In this document: piece after piece, positions 8,688 through 17,722 of the stretch
How the letters are laid out: every line of letters starts with the position of its first letter
How positions within the stretch are numbered: position 1 is the first letter of the stretch
Assembly: GCF_039544105.1 (NCBI RefSeq)
Contig: NZ_BAABLA010000114.1
DNA length: 64,000 nt
Direction: 5' to 3' (one strand)
Source of the DNA: Haloechinothrix_A salitolerans
GTDB taxonomy: Bacteria; Actinomycetota; Actinomycetes; Mycobacteriales; Pseudonocardiaceae
Notes under the pieces: generated by a model
What the model saw: only the letters and a program-made list of their open reading frames with translations
Told to the model about the DNA's origin: nothing
Database searches by the model: none
Position numbers and translations under genes: made by a program

Positions 8688-9688
8688 TGGCACGACCGGT
8701 CACCCTGTTCACCGGGCAGTGGGCGGACCTGACGTTCGAGGAGGTCGCGAAGCTCGCCTCGGAGTGGGGCTACGACGGGCTGGAGATCGCCTGCTGGGGC
8801 AATCACCTGGACGTCTGGCGCGCGGTGGAGGACGATGCCTATCTCCAGTCGCGTGTGGACATCCTGGACAAGTACGGCCTTGGTGTGTGGGCGATTTCCA
8901 ACCACCTCAAGGGCCAAGCGGTCTGCGACGATCCGATCGACGCGCGGCATCGCGCCATCCTGCCGGACCGGATCTGGGGCGACGGCGAGCCAGAGGGCGT
9001 GCGACGTCGTGCCGCCGAGGAGATGAAGCACACCGCGCGAGTCGCCGCGAAGCTCGGCGTGAACACGGTCGTCGGCTTCACTGGCTCGGCGATCTGGAAG
9101 TACGTGGCGATGTTCCCGCCGGTCCCCGCCGAGCTCGTCGAGGCCGGATACCAGGACTTCGCCGATCGGTGGAACCCGATCATGGACGTCTTCGAGGCGG
9201 AGGGCGTGCGATTCGCACTTGAGGTCCATCCCTCGGAGATCGCCTACGACTACTGGTCCACGGTCCGCACGCTGGACGCGATCGGGCGCAGGGAATCGTT
9301 CGGGCTGAACTGGGACCCCAGCCACATGGTGTGGCAGGACATCGACCCGGCCGGGTTCCTCGTCGACTTCGCCGACCGGATCTACCACGTCGACTGCAAG
9401 GACACCAAGCGCAACACCGGCAATGGTCGCAACGGCAGGCTCGGCTCCCACCTGCCGTGGGGTGACCCGAGGCGTGGCTGGGACTTCGTGTCCACGGGGC
9501 GCGGCGATGTGCCGTGGGAGGCGTGTTTCCGTGTGCTCAACGCTATCGGCTACGAGGGCCCGATCTCGATCGAGTGGGAGGACGCGGGCATGGACCGCCT
9601 GCGGGGTGCTCCCGAATCGCTGCGCTACGTGCGCGAGCAGTTGTTCGACCCACCTGACGCCGCGTTCGACGCGGCCTTCAGTTCTTAG
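8687..9688 (+). CDS. sugar phosphate isomerase/epimerase (TIM barrel)
   Basis: A 333-residue AP-endonuclease-2/xylose-isomerase-like barrel. Metal-binding positions of the family are visible in order: FALEVHPSE (Glu), GLNWDPSHM (Asp, His), YHVDCKD and ISIEWED (C-terminal Glu). Such enzymes interconvert ketoses or dehydrate keto-inositols. The ATG overlaps the upstream dehydrogenase stop and GGGAGG lies just before it, so the two proteins are made together. Together they look like an oxidise-then-isomerise pair for the imported compound. It has no signal peptide, unlike the related barrel at 9784. Confidence 0.9.
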   Translation: MARPVTLFTGQWADLTFEEVAKLASEWGYDGLEIACWGNHLDVWRAVEDDAYLQSRVDILDKYGLGVWAISNHLKGQAVCDDPIDARHRAILPDRIWGDGEPEGVRRRAAEEMKHTARVAAKLGVNTVVGFTGSAIWKYVAMFPPVPAELVEAGYQDFADRWNPIMDVFEAEGVRFALEVHPSEIAYDYWSTVRTLDAIGRRESFGLNWDPSHMVWQDIDPAGFLVDFADRIYHVDCKDTKRNTGNGRNGRLGSHLPWGDPRRGWDFVSTGRGDVPWEACFRVLNAIGYEGPISIEWEDAGMDRLRGAPESLRYVREQLFDPPDAAFDAAFSS

Positions 9689-9752
9689 TGTTCGGACCTG
9701 CAAGCAGTCCTCAGTTCTTGATGCTTCGGACCTGCAAGCAGTCCTCAGTTCT
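9679..9752 (+). repeat. tandem direct repeat, about 33 bp x 2 plus part
   Basis: Two near-identical copies start CAGTTCTT and run through GGACCTGCAAGCAGTCC (9679-9711, 9712-9745), followed by the first seven bases of a third. The first copy overlaps the last codons of the isomerase gene. Each copy can form a small bulged hairpin around CTGC-AA-GCAG. It looks like a recent local duplication between two co-directional genes. Confidence 0.8.
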
Positions 9753-9783
9753 CCACAGTAGTAGAACGAAGGAGTAGAGAATC

Positions 9784-10743
9784 ATGTGTTACGGATTCGA
9801 TGGTGAGGGCGCGGTTCGTCGTTCCCTCGAGGAGAAGGGGCTCAACAGACGCCGCGCACTCCGTACCGCGCTGGGCGGGGCGGTCGGTGCCGGGTTGCTC
9901 GCCGCTGGGGTCGGCGCGCCGGCCGCGCAGGCCGTCACGAGGGGCGCCGGGCCGCACCGCGTACCACCGGGGCTGATCAGTATCCAGTTGTGGACAGTGC
10001 GCTCCGCCCTGTGGGGTGAGCCCGGCTTCGACGAGACACTCCGCATGCTCGCCGACATCGGCTACCCCAAGGTAGAGCAGGCACTCGGCTACTTCGGCCG
10101 TACCGCGCAGGAGCTGCGCGACTTCTACGACGACATCGGCATCTCGGCGACGTCAAGCCACGACGGCATCGCCGACTCCGAGCAGGCGCTGCACACCAAG
10201 ATCGACAACGCGCTCACGCTGGGCCAGTCGTACATGGTGGTGCCGTACCTGAACTCGTCCGACAAGAGCGACTGGCAGCGGTGGGCCGAGCGGATGAACC
10301 ACGAGGCCGAGGTGGCTCGCTCGGCTGGGCTGCGCTATGGCTACCACAACCACGCACACGAGTTCACGATCGATCTCGGTGGCGGCGTCACCCCGTGGCA
10401 GGTGTTGACGTCCGAACTGGACCCGAAGCTCGTGCACTTCGAGATCGACATCTACTGGGCGGTGCGTGGCGGCATCGAGAGTGGCGACGGGGCGAGCGAC
10501 CCCGAGGGCTTCACCATCGACGTGATGCGGTCCGCGCCGCAGCGGGTGCTGCAGTACCACGTCAAGGACCGTCACGCCCACGACGGTGACATGGCCGACC
10601 TGGGCACCGGCCATATCGACTTCGGCCGCATCTTCCGCGCCCACCGGGTACGGGAGTACATCGTCGAGAACGACACCCCGGACGTGACCGTCCGCCAGAC
10701 CGCTGAAGTCGGTTACTCCTACCTCCGCAAGCTGCGCTACTGA
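9784..10743 (+). CDS. Tat-exported sugar isomerase/epimerase-like TIM barrel
   Basis: The 319-residue protein starts with a twin-arginine signal (LNRRRALRTALGG, hydrophobic core to about residue 45, AQA-type cleavage near 48). The mature part is a xylose-isomerase-like TIM barrel (ISIQLWTVR, YGYHNHAHEF, HFEIDIYWA, QYHVKDRH, YIVENDTP) with the metal-binding His, Glu and Asp positions in place. GAAGGAG precedes the ATG. Export of such an enzyme implies it acts outside the membrane, perhaps on a keto-sugar made by the neighbouring secreted sugar dehydrogenase. It lies 95 nt after the cytosolic isomerase and may be in the same operon. The substrate is unknown. Confidence 0.88.
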   Translation: MCYGFDGEGAVRRSLEEKGLNRRRALRTALGGAVGAGLLAAGVGAPAAQAVTRGAGPHRVPPGLISIQLWTVRSALWGEPGFDETLRMLADIGYPKVEQALGYFGRTAQELRDFYDDIGISATSSHDGIADSEQALHTKIDNALTLGQSYMVVPYLNSSDKSDWQRWAERMNHEAEVARSAGLRYGYHNHAHEFTIDLGGGVTPWQVLTSELDPKLVHFEIDIYWAVRGGIESGDGASDPEGFTIDVMRSAPQRVLQYHVKDRHAHDGDMADLGTGHIDFGRIFRAHRVREYIVENDTPDVTVRQTAEVGYSYLRKLRY

Positions 10744-10919
10744 CACCGGCGCCCGCGTACCTGGCGCGATCGCGGGCCGCTGATTCACCTCACTTGAAGC
10801 ACCGATAACGGACGAGCCGTGTGCTCGCCCGCAGGGCCAACGCGCTCATTTTCCGGCCCTACCCATCCCGTCCGTGCCGTATCGCAGGGGCACGGGGTCC
10901 CCACTGAGGAGAGGTTGTC

Positions 10920-13040
10920 ATGCGAAAAATTCCCGTCGCGGCGGTCACGGCCGCCATGGTGACGGCGTTAGTGACCGGGTCCGCGACGTCCATGGCCCAC
11001 GAGGGCCACGAACCGCCATCGGACTCGCTGTTCCAGAAGGTCGTACTCGACGATACCCCCGGCGAGCCAATGGACCTCGCCGTGCTGCCGGATGGCAGGG
11101 TGTTGCACACGACGAGACCGGGCGAGGTGCGGTTGCACAACCCGGACACCGGCCGCAACATCGTCGCCGCCGAGGTCGATGTCTACGAGCACGACGAGGA
11201 AGGCCTGCAGAGCATCGCGGTCGACCCCGGCTTCAACGGTAAGAGCAACCGCTGGGTGTACCTCTACTACTCGCCGCCGATGGACACCCCGGTGGATGAT
11301 CCGTCCACACCGGACATCAATGAAGGCGATGCGCCCGGCTTCGGTACGCCGGAGGACTTCGCCCCGTTCGAGGGCGTGATCCGGCTGTCGCGGTTCCAGC
11401 TCAACGGCGACACGCTTGATCTGTCGAGCGAACAGCAGATCATCGACGTCCCGGTGGACCGGGGTATCTGCTGCCACGTCGGCGGTGACATCGCTTTCGA
11501 CAGCGACGGCAACCTGTACCTGGCCACCGGCGACGACACCAACCCGTTCGCCTCGGACGGCTACACGCCGATCGACGAGCGGGCGGACCGCAACCCCGCC
11601 TACGACGCGCAGCGCAGCTCGGCCAACACCAATGACCTGCGCGGCAAGGTGCTGCGGATCGACGTCGGCAAGGGCGGCTCGTACTCCATCCCTGACGGCA
11701 ACCTGTTCGAGCCGGGCACGGCGAAGGCTCGCCCGGAGATCTACCTGATGGGGCTGCGGAATCCGTTCCGCATCGACGTCGACCCGGCCAGCGACGCGCT
11801 CTACGTCGCGGACTACTCGCCGGACGCGGGCAGCGCCGACCCCGACCGCGGCCCGGCGGGGCAGGGCAAGTGGTTCGCCGCGACCGAGCCGGGCAACTAC
11901 GGCTGGCCGTACTGCGCCACCGCCGAGCTGCCCTATGTGGACTACGACTTCGCGACCGGCGAGTCCGGCGAGACGTTCAACTGCGCCGCGCCGGTCAACG
12001 AGTCGCCGCACAACACCGGGCTGACGGAACTGCCCTCTGTCGAGCAGCCGCAGGTTTGGTACGGCTACGGCCAGTCAAGCGAGTTCCCCGAGCTTGGTAC
12101 CGGTGGCATCGGGCCGATGGCCGGTCCCGCCTACGACTTCGACCACAAGAACCGGCGTGGCCGCGCGCCGGTCGGCTGGCCGAAGCACTACGACGGGATG
12201 CCGCTGTTCTTCGAGTGGACCCGCGACTACATCAAGGGATTCCACCTCGACGACTCCGGCGCGGTGAGCGGCATCGAGGACGTGATGCCGTCCATCCCGC
12301 TGTCCGCTCCGATGGCAATGGAGTTCGGCCCGAACGGTGCGCTCTACATGCTTGAGTACGGCAAGGGCTACTTCGCCGAACTCCCGGAGGCGGCGCTGTC
12401 GCGGATCGACTACATCGGACCGAACGGAAACCACAGCCCGGAGGCGACGGCCACAGCCAGCGTCGACAACGGGCAGGCCCCGCTGACGGTGGCGTTCTCC
12501 AGTGAGGGCAGTGACGACGCCGAAGGCGACCGGCTGCGTTACGCCTGGGACTTCGACTCCGACGGCGAGGTTGACTCGCGGGAGCCGAACCCGACTCACA
12601 CCTACACCGAGAACGGCGTCTACACCGCCACGCTGCAGGTGACCGACGTCGGCGGCAGGCACCGGGGCAAGACCGGCGTCGACGAGGTAAAGATCGTCGT
12701 CGGCAACCAGGCGCCGGTGGTCGAGTTCGTCACGCCGGTCGACGGGCAGGAGTTCTCCTTCGGTGACGTCGTCGAGTACGAGGTCTCGGTCACCGACGAC
12801 CAGCCGGTGGACTGCTCGCGGGTCGAGGTGACCTACATCCTCGGTCACGACGATCACGGGCACCCGCAGACCACGGCGTTCGGTTGCTCGGGGTCGATCC
12901 AGACCACCGAACCGGAAGGACACGACCCGGAACACGACGAGTTGCACGGCGTGTTCAACGCGAGCTACACGGATCCGGGCGCCGATGGACTGCCGTCGTT
13001 GTCCGGCAGCGACCAGGTCGTGCTCGAACCGTCTGAGTGA
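10920..13040 (+). CDS. secreted PQQ-type sugar dehydrogenase with PKD domain
   Basis: A 706-residue secreted protein. A signal peptide (about residues 1-26) precedes a GSDH-like six-bladed propeller (residues about 35-490; LAVLPDGRVLHTTRPG, GICCHVGGDIAFDSDGNLYL, LMGLRNPFRIDVDP, GNYGWPYC). A PKD domain follows (about 510-590; APLTVAFSSEGSDDAEGD, YAWDFDSDGEVDS), then a Cys-containing beta-rich tail. The propeller matches soluble glucose/sorbosone dehydrogenases that use PQQ and calcium; PQQ use is inferred from family. The start has a GAGGAGAGG site. A related lipoprotein lies at 56989. It would oxidise a sugar at the cell surface, consistent with the exported isomerase beside it. Confidence 0.9.
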   Translation: MRKIPVAAVTAAMVTALVTGSATSMAHEGHEPPSDSLFQKVVLDDTPGEPMDLAVLPDGRVLHTTRPGEVRLHNPDTGRNIVAAEVDVYEHDEEGLQSIAVDPGFNGKSNRWVYLYYSPPMDTPVDDPSTPDINEGDAPGFGTPEDFAPFEGVIRLSRFQLNGDTLDLSSEQQIIDVPVDRGICCHVGGDIAFDSDGNLYLATGDDTNPFASDGYTPIDERADRNPAYDAQRSSANTNDLRGKVLRIDVGKGGSYSIPDGNLFEPGTAKARPEIYLMGLRNPFRIDVDPASDALYVADYSPDAGSADPDRGPAGQGKWFAATEPGNYGWPYCATAELPYVDYDFATGESGETFNCAAPVNESPHNTGLTELPSVEQPQVWYGYGQSSEFPELGTGGIGPMAGPAYDFDHKNRRGRAPVGWPKHYDGMPLFFEWTRDYIKGFHLDDSGAVSGIEDVMPSIPLSAPMAMEFGPNGALYMLEYGKGYFAELPEAALSRIDYIGPNGNHSPEATATASVDNGQAPLTVAFSSEGSDDAEGDRLRYAWDFDSDGEVDSREPNPTHTYTENGVYTATLQVTDVGGRHRGKTGVDEVKIVVGNQAPVVEFVTPVDGQEFSFGDVVEYEVSVTDDQPVDCSRVEVTYILGHDDHGHPQTTAFGCSGSIQTTEPEGHDPEHDELHGVFNASYTDPGADGLPSLSGSDQVVLEPSE

Positions 13041-13046
13041 TCGGTG

Positions 13047-13094
13047 GAACGTGAGTCGTTGTGGTCGCTCGAACGACCACAACGACTCACGTTC
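13047..13094. repeat. perfect 21-bp-arm hairpin, GTTGTGGTCG family
   Basis: Arms 13047-13067 and 13074-13094 are perfectly complementary around a 6-nt loop. The arm contains GTTGTGGTCG, also seen in the hairpins at 25309 and 48186. It begins six bases after the dehydrogenase stop and lies upstream of the inositol-phosphate synthase gene. There is no T-run, so if it terminates transcription it does so without the classical tail. Confidence 0.85.
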
Positions 13095-13126
13095 ACCGCG
13101 CCCAACCACCCCAGGGAGGCCGGAAG

Positions 13127-14281
13127 ATGGCACCAAAGATCGGACTGTGGTTCATCGGCGCGCGCGGGTCAGTGGCCACCACCGCCACCGTCGGCGCGCT
13201 CTCGCTGACCGCGGGGCTGACACGGCGCACCGGGTGCGTCGCCGACCTCCCTGAGGTAGCGGCTGCCGCGCCGCCGGGCGTGGCCGACTTGCTCATCGGT
13301 GGCCATGACGTCATCAGCGACCCGCTGCCTAAACGAGCCGAGGCGCTCGCGGACGGCGGGGTGTTCGGCATCGAACTCGCCCGGGCGGTGCACGACGGGC
13401 TTACCCAGGTGGACGCCCGTATTCGGCACGGCATCACCGCCGAAGAAGGCACTCAGCGGGACGCCATCGAACGGGTCAGCCGCGACCTGGCAGGGTTCCG
13501 CGCGGCGCACGCGCTCGACCAGGTCATCGTCATCGACGTCGCCACAACGGAACCGCCCGTCGAGCCCACTCCGGAGCTATCCGACTTGGACGCGCTGGAG
13601 CGGGCACTCGCGGCGGACAAGGCGCCGCTGCCGCTCAGCTCGGTCTACGCCTACGCGGCGCTGCGAGCGGGCTGTCCGGTCGTCGCTTTCACGCCCAGCC
13701 CTGGTCCCCGTTTGCCCGCACTGGCCCAGCTCGCCGAGCGGGCGGGATTGCCGTGGGCCGGTTCCGACGGCAAGACCGGCGAGACGTTGGTCAAGTCGGC
13801 GCTCGCCCCGATGTTCGCAACCCGTGCGCTGCGGGTGCGGTCCTGGGCGTCGTACAACTTGCTCGGCGGCGGCGACGGTCGCGCGCTGTCCGACCCGGTG
13901 ACGGCGTCGAGCAAGACCCAGTCCAAGGGCAAGGGGCTCACCGAGATGCTGGGCGAGCCGGTAGACGGCCCGCTGCACATCGACTACGTCGAAGACCTCG
14001 GCGACTGGAAGACGGCCTGGGACATGGTGTCGTTCGAGGGCTTCCTCGGCACCAAGATGTCGATGCAGTTCACCTGGCAGGGCTGCGACTCCGCGCTCGC
14101 CGCACCGCTCGTGCTCGACCTTGCCCGGCTGGTGGCGCGCGCCCAACAGGTCGGGGAGTCCGGGCCCCTTGGCGCGCTCGGTTTTTTCTTCAAGGACCCC
14201 GCCGGGGATGGCGGGCATGACTTGGGCGGCCAGTGGCGTGCCCTTGTCGAGTGGTGCCAGCGAATCGGAGGTGACCGATGA
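13127..14281 (+). CDS. myo-inositol-1-phosphate synthase family protein
   Basis: A 384-residue member of the NAD-dependent myo-inositol-1-phosphate synthase family, which cyclises glucose 6-phosphate. The N-terminal nucleotide-binding loop is IGARGSVATTATVGAL. Conserved middle regions are present (GLPWAGSDGKTGETLVKS, NLLGGGDGRALSDP, SKTQSKG, HIDYVEDLGDWKTAWD). ATG 13127 with GGGAGG is chosen; an upstream GTG in frame would make the hairpin at 13047 coding and is rejected. It is the first gene of a seven-gene overlapped ebo-like cluster, where other bacteria have a dehydroquinate-synthase-like cyclase. It may therefore make a cyclitol building block rather than bulk inositol; that is inference. 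Confidence 0.88.
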   Translation: MAPKIGLWFIGARGSVATTATVGALSLTAGLTRRTGCVADLPEVAAAAPPGVADLLIGGHDVISDPLPKRAEALADGGVFGIELARAVHDGLTQVDARIRHGITAEEGTQRDAIERVSRDLAGFRAAHALDQVIVIDVATTEPPVEPTPELSDLDALERALAADKAPLPLSSVYAYAALRAGCPVVAFTPSPGPRLPALAQLAERAGLPWAGSDGKTGETLVKSALAPMFATRALRVRSWASYNLLGGGDGRALSDPVTASSKTQSKGKGLTEMLGEPVDGPLHIDYVEDLGDWKTAWDMVSFEGFLGTKMSMQFTWQGCDSALAAPLVLDLARLVARAQQVGESGPLGALGFFFKDPAGDGGHDLGGQWRALVEWCQRIGGDR

Positions 14282-15276
14282 AGTTCGGTGCTGCTGTGTC
14301 GCGGTCCGGAAAACTACGGGATGCGGTCGAGCTGGTGCGGTTGCCCGCCGTGCTGACCATTCCCGGCGACAGCCTCGCCGGGGGCGCGGCGGCGGGCTGG
14401 CCGTATGGCAAGCGGGGCTGGGCGATGCCCGCTGCTTCGGCGTGCTTCTACCTCGCGGGCATGGCGCTCAACGACTACGCCGACCGCGAGCTGGACGCGG
14501 TGGAACGTCCGGAGCGGCCGATCCCGTCCGGGCGCGTGCGGCCGGGGGAGGCGCTGGCGCTCGCGTCCGGGTTGACGGGCGCGGGCCTGGGCATCGCCGC
14601 CGCGGTGGGAGGTCGTGCGGCGTTGCGGGTGGCGGTGCCGGTCGCGGCCGCGGCGTGGACGTATGACCTTGTCGCGAAGGACACCCCGGCCGGTCCCGCC
14701 GTGATGGCGACGGCGCGCGGGTTGGACGTGTTGCTCGGAGCTGGGGGTCGACCGCGCAGGGCGGCATTGCCTGCCTGCGCGGTCGCCGGGCACACGCTCG
14801 GCGTGACTACCCTGAGCAGGGGCGAGGTGCACGGTGGGTCGCGGCGCACCGGCTTGGCGGCGCTCGCCACGACGGCCTCCGCGGCCACGGCCGCGGTGGT
14901 GGCCGCGTTACCTCGGCGGAGCTCCGGGCGACGCGCTGCGCTTGGTCGCTTCTGCCACGCCGCTGCCACCGGTCCCGCGCGCGCAACCCGTGACGTCACG
15001 ACCGACACCGGCCGCGTTGACGCCGCTCGCCGTGTCACCGCTGCCACTGCCGCGTTCGCCGCCACCTACGTGGGCACGGTCGGCCGCGCGCAGGCCCGCG
15101 CCGCGCGAAACCCCGACGCCGCCACGGTGCGCACCGCGACCGGGGCCGGCGTGCGGGGCGTCATCGGGCTGCAGGCCGCGCTCGTGGCGGGCACAGGTGC
15201 GATCGGACTCGCCGGAGGGCTGCTCGCCGCTGGTCCCGTCGCGCGGTTGGCGTCCAAGGTGGTGTCGCCGACATGA
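14278..15276 (+). CDS. eboC: UbiA-like prenyltransferase, SCO3242/EboC type
   Basis: A 332-residue membrane protein of the UbiA superfamily. The first prenyl-diphosphate motif is seen as NDYADRELDAVERPERPIPSGR (residues about 65-85), with several hydrophobic spans after it. The second Asp-rich motif is poor, as in the SCO3242 subfamily. The middle (about residues 155-265) is Ala/Arg/Thr-rich and less membrane-like than usual. ATG overlaps the upstream stop (ATGA) and its own stop overlaps the next start, so it is translationally coupled. In ebo clusters EboC is thought to prenylate or handle a metabolite at the membrane; the acceptor here is unknown. Confidence 0.87.
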   Translation: MKFGAAVSRSGKLRDAVELVRLPAVLTIPGDSLAGGAAAGWPYGKRGWAMPAASACFYLAGMALNDYADRELDAVERPERPIPSGRVRPGEALALASGLTGAGLGIAAAVGGRAALRVAVPVAAAAWTYDLVAKDTPAGPAVMATARGLDVLLGAGGRPRRAALPACAVAGHTLGVTTLSRGEVHGGSRRTGLAALATTASAATAAVVAALPRRSSGRRAALGRFCHAAATGPARATRDVTTDTGRVDAARRVTAATAAFAATYVGTVGRAQARAARNPDAATVRTATGAGVRGVIGLQAALVAGTGAIGLAGGLLAAGPVARLASKVVSPT

Positions 15277-16133
15277 CCCTGCGGTTCGGCTACGGCACCA
15301 ACGGGTTCGCCGGTCACCGCCTGGACGACGCCCTCGGCGTCATCGCGGATCTCGGCTACGACGGCGTCGCGCTCACGCTCGACCACCCGCACCTAGACCC
15401 GTTCGCGCCCGACCTCGCCGCCCGCATCGACCACGTGCGCCGCCGCCTCGCCGCGTACGGGCTCGCCGTCGTCATCGAGACCGGCGCCCGCTACGTCATG
15501 GACCCGTGGCGCAAGCACGAGCCGACGCTGGTGTCCGACGTCGGCCGCGAACGCCGCGTCGACTACCTGCACCGCGCCATCCGCGTGGCCGCCGACCTCG
15601 GCGCGGAGACGGTGTCGTTCTGGTCGGGCACGCTGCCCGAGGACGTGGGCCCAGCACAGGGCTGGCACCGGCTCACAACCGGAGTCGCGGAGGTGCTGGC
15701 CGAGGCAGAGCGACGGGGCGTGCGTTGCGCGTTCGAACCTGAGCCCGGCATGTTCGTCGACACCCTCGACGGCGTATTGCAACTGCGTCGCAGGCTCGGC
15801 GAGCCCGAACACCTCAAGGTGACCGTCGACGTCGGACACTGCGTGTGCAACGAGCCCGCCCCACCACAGGACCGCATCCGCGACGTCGGGCTGCTGCTCG
15901 GCAACGTGCAGATCGACGACATGCGACCCGGTGTGCACGAACATCTTGAGTTCGGCGACGGCGACGTCGACCTGCCCGCCGCGCTCGGCGCGCTGCTCGA
16001 CGTCGACTATCAGGGCCTGGTCAGCGTGGAGCTGCCCCGGCATTCCCATGCCGCACCAGCCGTGGCCGCGCGTTCGCTTGATGCGCTGCGCACCGCGCGG
16101 GCAGCGGCACTCGCGGCGGAGGTGACGCGGTGA
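15273..16133 (+). CDS. TIM-barrel sugar isomerase/epimerase in ebo cluster
   Basis: A 286-residue xylose-isomerase-like barrel. Metal-site segments appear in order: VRCAFEPEPGM (Glu), KVTVDVGHC (Asp, His), NVQIDDM and LVSVELPRHSH (C-terminal Glu). It overlaps the genes on both sides by 4 nt. With EboE at 17723 and the barrels at 8687 and 9784 it is one of four related barrels within 10 kb. It probably isomerises or dehydrates a sugar or cyclitol phosphate intermediate. It is distinct from EboE, being shorter and without the EboE C-terminal extension. Confidence 0.87.
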   Translation: MTLRFGYGTNGFAGHRLDDALGVIADLGYDGVALTLDHPHLDPFAPDLAARIDHVRRRLAAYGLAVVIETGARYVMDPWRKHEPTLVSDVGRERRVDYLHRAIRVAADLGAETVSFWSGTLPEDVGPAQGWHRLTTGVAEVLAEAERRGVRCAFEPEPGMFVDTLDGVLQLRRRLGEPEHLKVTVDVGHCVCNEPAPPQDRIRDVGLLLGNVQIDDMRPGVHEHLEFGDGDVDLPAALGALLDVDYQGLVSVELPRHSHAAPAVAARSLDALRTARAAALAAEVTR

Positions 16134-16810
16134 CCGACCTGCTGGACGACCTGCTCGACAACGAGGGCAGAGCCAGGCTGATCGAGCTGATCGACGAGGT
16201 GACATCCACCCCGGCGCGTATCGCCGTGTTGTTCCCGGCCGTGGCCCGCGCCGTCGGCAGGGGACCGGCCGACCCGGACGACCCGGACGGGCTGGTCACG
16301 CCCCGTGTCGAGGACCAGGCCAGGGTCGCGTTGCTGCGCGCAGCCGCGCAGGACTGGAACACAAGGGACCTCGTCGCGGAAATCGACGCGCTGTACCGGC
16401 ATGGCGACGCCGACGAGAAGCGCGCCGTGCTGCGCGCGTTGGATCACCTCGACGTGGGGGACGTCGCGCTCGATCTGGTGGGGGACGCGCTGCGTGGGAA
16501 CGACACCCGGCTCATCGCGGCGGCGCTCGGCTCATACGCGGCGCGTCATTTGGACGCCCACAACTGGCGGCACGGCGTACTGAAGTGCCTGTTCACCGGT
16601 GTTCCGCTGGCTGCGGTGTCCGGCATCGCGGAGCGTGGCGACGCCGAGCTGGCCCGCATGGTCGAAGGCTTCACGGACGAGCGTCGTGCGGCGGGTCGCG
16701 ACATCCCCGCCGACGCGACATGGCTGCTCAACCAGTTGACCTCGCAGCGGCCAGACCTCGACGCGACGTCGGGGACCGTCCCTGACCAGCAACGCGTGCG
16801 GCACGACTAG
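16130..16810 (+). CDS. eboA: EboA domain protein
   Basis: A 226-residue soluble, all-helical protein with an alpha-solenoid character (ALLRAAAQDWNTRDLVAEID, EKRAVLRALDHLDVGDVALD, RLIAAALGSYAARHLDAHNW, NWRHGVLKCLFTGVPL). This matches the EboA family of unknown biochemical role, which marks ebo clusters. It starts with GTG overlapping the previous stop. No catalytic motif or membrane span is seen. The conserved HNWRHGVLKCLFTG region is the likely functional core. Identification rests on the recognisable family pattern together with EboC/EboE/EboF neighbours. Confidence 0.85.
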   Translation: MTDLLDDLLDNEGRARLIELIDEVTSTPARIAVLFPAVARAVGRGPADPDDPDGLVTPRVEDQARVALLRAAAQDWNTRDLVAEIDALYRHGDADEKRAVLRALDHLDVGDVALDLVGDALRGNDTRLIAAALGSYAARHLDAHNWRHGVLKCLFTGVPLAAVSGIAERGDAELARMVEGFTDERRAAGRDIPADATWLLNQLTSQRPDLDATSGTVPDQQRVRHD

Positions 16811-16818
16811 GAGGACTG

Positions 16819-17679
16819 ATGCGCATCTTCGACCCCCACATTCACATGACCTCCCGCACCACCGACGACTACGAAGCCATGTACGCCGCCGGGGTCCGGG
16901 CGGTCACCGAGCCGGCGTTCTGGCTCGGCCAGCCGCGCAGCAGCGCCGCGTCGTTCTACGACTACTTCGACGGCCTGCTCGGCTGGGAACGCTTTCGCGC
17001 GTCGCAGTTCGGCATTCGGCACCACTGCACGATCGCGCTCAACCCCAAGGAAGCCAACGATCCCCGCTGCGCGGAGGTGCTGGACGTCTTGCCGCGCTAC
17101 CTCGCCAAGGACGGCGTGGTCGCGGTCGGCGAGGTCGGGTTCGACTCCATGACCGATGCCGAGGAGAAGGTGTTCGTCCGGCAGTTGGAGCTCGCCGGGG
17201 AGCACGACCTGCCGGTGCTGGTGCACACCCCACACCGCGACAAGGTCGAGGGCACGCGCCGCAGCCTGGAGCTGGTCGCCGCGTCCGGGTTGCCACCGGA
17301 ACGTGTGCTCATTGACCACCTGAACGAGGTCACCGTCGGGATGGTGGCCGAGTCCGGCTGCTGGCTCGGGTTCTCCATCTACCCGGACACCAAAATGGAC
17401 GAACACCGGATGGTGCGCATACTCGCTGACTACGGCTTGGATCGAATGATCGTCAACTCCGCCGCCGACTGGGGCCGCAGCGATCCACTGAAGACGGCCA
17501 AGACCGGCCAGGCGATGCGCGACGCCGGATTCAGTGAGGATGACGTCGACCGTCTGCTGTGGCGGAACCCGGTGGCGTTCTACGGCCAAAGTGGACGGTT
17601 ACTGCTCGATCCGGTCGATGTGGACCAAACCGCGACGTTCGAGGGCAACTCGGTGCTGCGCGGGCAGCGCCCGGCGTGA
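16819..17679 (+). CDS. eboB: TatD-like metal-dependent hydrolase, EboB type
   Basis: A 286-residue amidohydrolase-superfamily barrel. The first metal motif is FDPHIHM (HxH), followed by VGEVGFD, DLPVLVHTPHRDK and VLIDHLNE. The fourth metal Asp lies in NSAADWGRSDPL. It follows EboA after 8 nt with an AGGAGG ribosome site and is the TatD-family member normally found in ebo clusters. It is more divergent from housekeeping TatD than the protein at 38400. It probably hydrolyses a metabolite rather than DNA; that is inference from context. Symbols in ebo clusters vary between authors. Confidence 0.85.
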   Translation: MRIFDPHIHMTSRTTDDYEAMYAAGVRAVTEPAFWLGQPRSSAASFYDYFDGLLGWERFRASQFGIRHHCTIALNPKEANDPRCAEVLDVLPRYLAKDGVVAVGEVGFDSMTDAEEKVFVRQLELAGEHDLPVLVHTPHRDKVEGTRRSLELVAASGLPPERVLIDHLNEVTVGMVAESGCWLGFSIYPDTKMDEHRMVRILADYGLDRMIVNSAADWGRSDPLKTAKTGQAMRDAGFSEDDVDRLLWRNPVAFYGQSGRLLLDPVDVDQTATFEGNSVLRGQRPA

Positions 17680-17722
17680 GGTGTCTCCGCCAACCCGCTC
17701 GGCCGACGTGAAGGGAGCCCGC

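Noticed and set aside
13061..13126. Upstream GTG start for inositol-phosphate synthase
   Set aside because: It would translate through a perfect hairpin and add residues before a normal Rossmann N-terminus; ATG 13127 has a good ribosome site.
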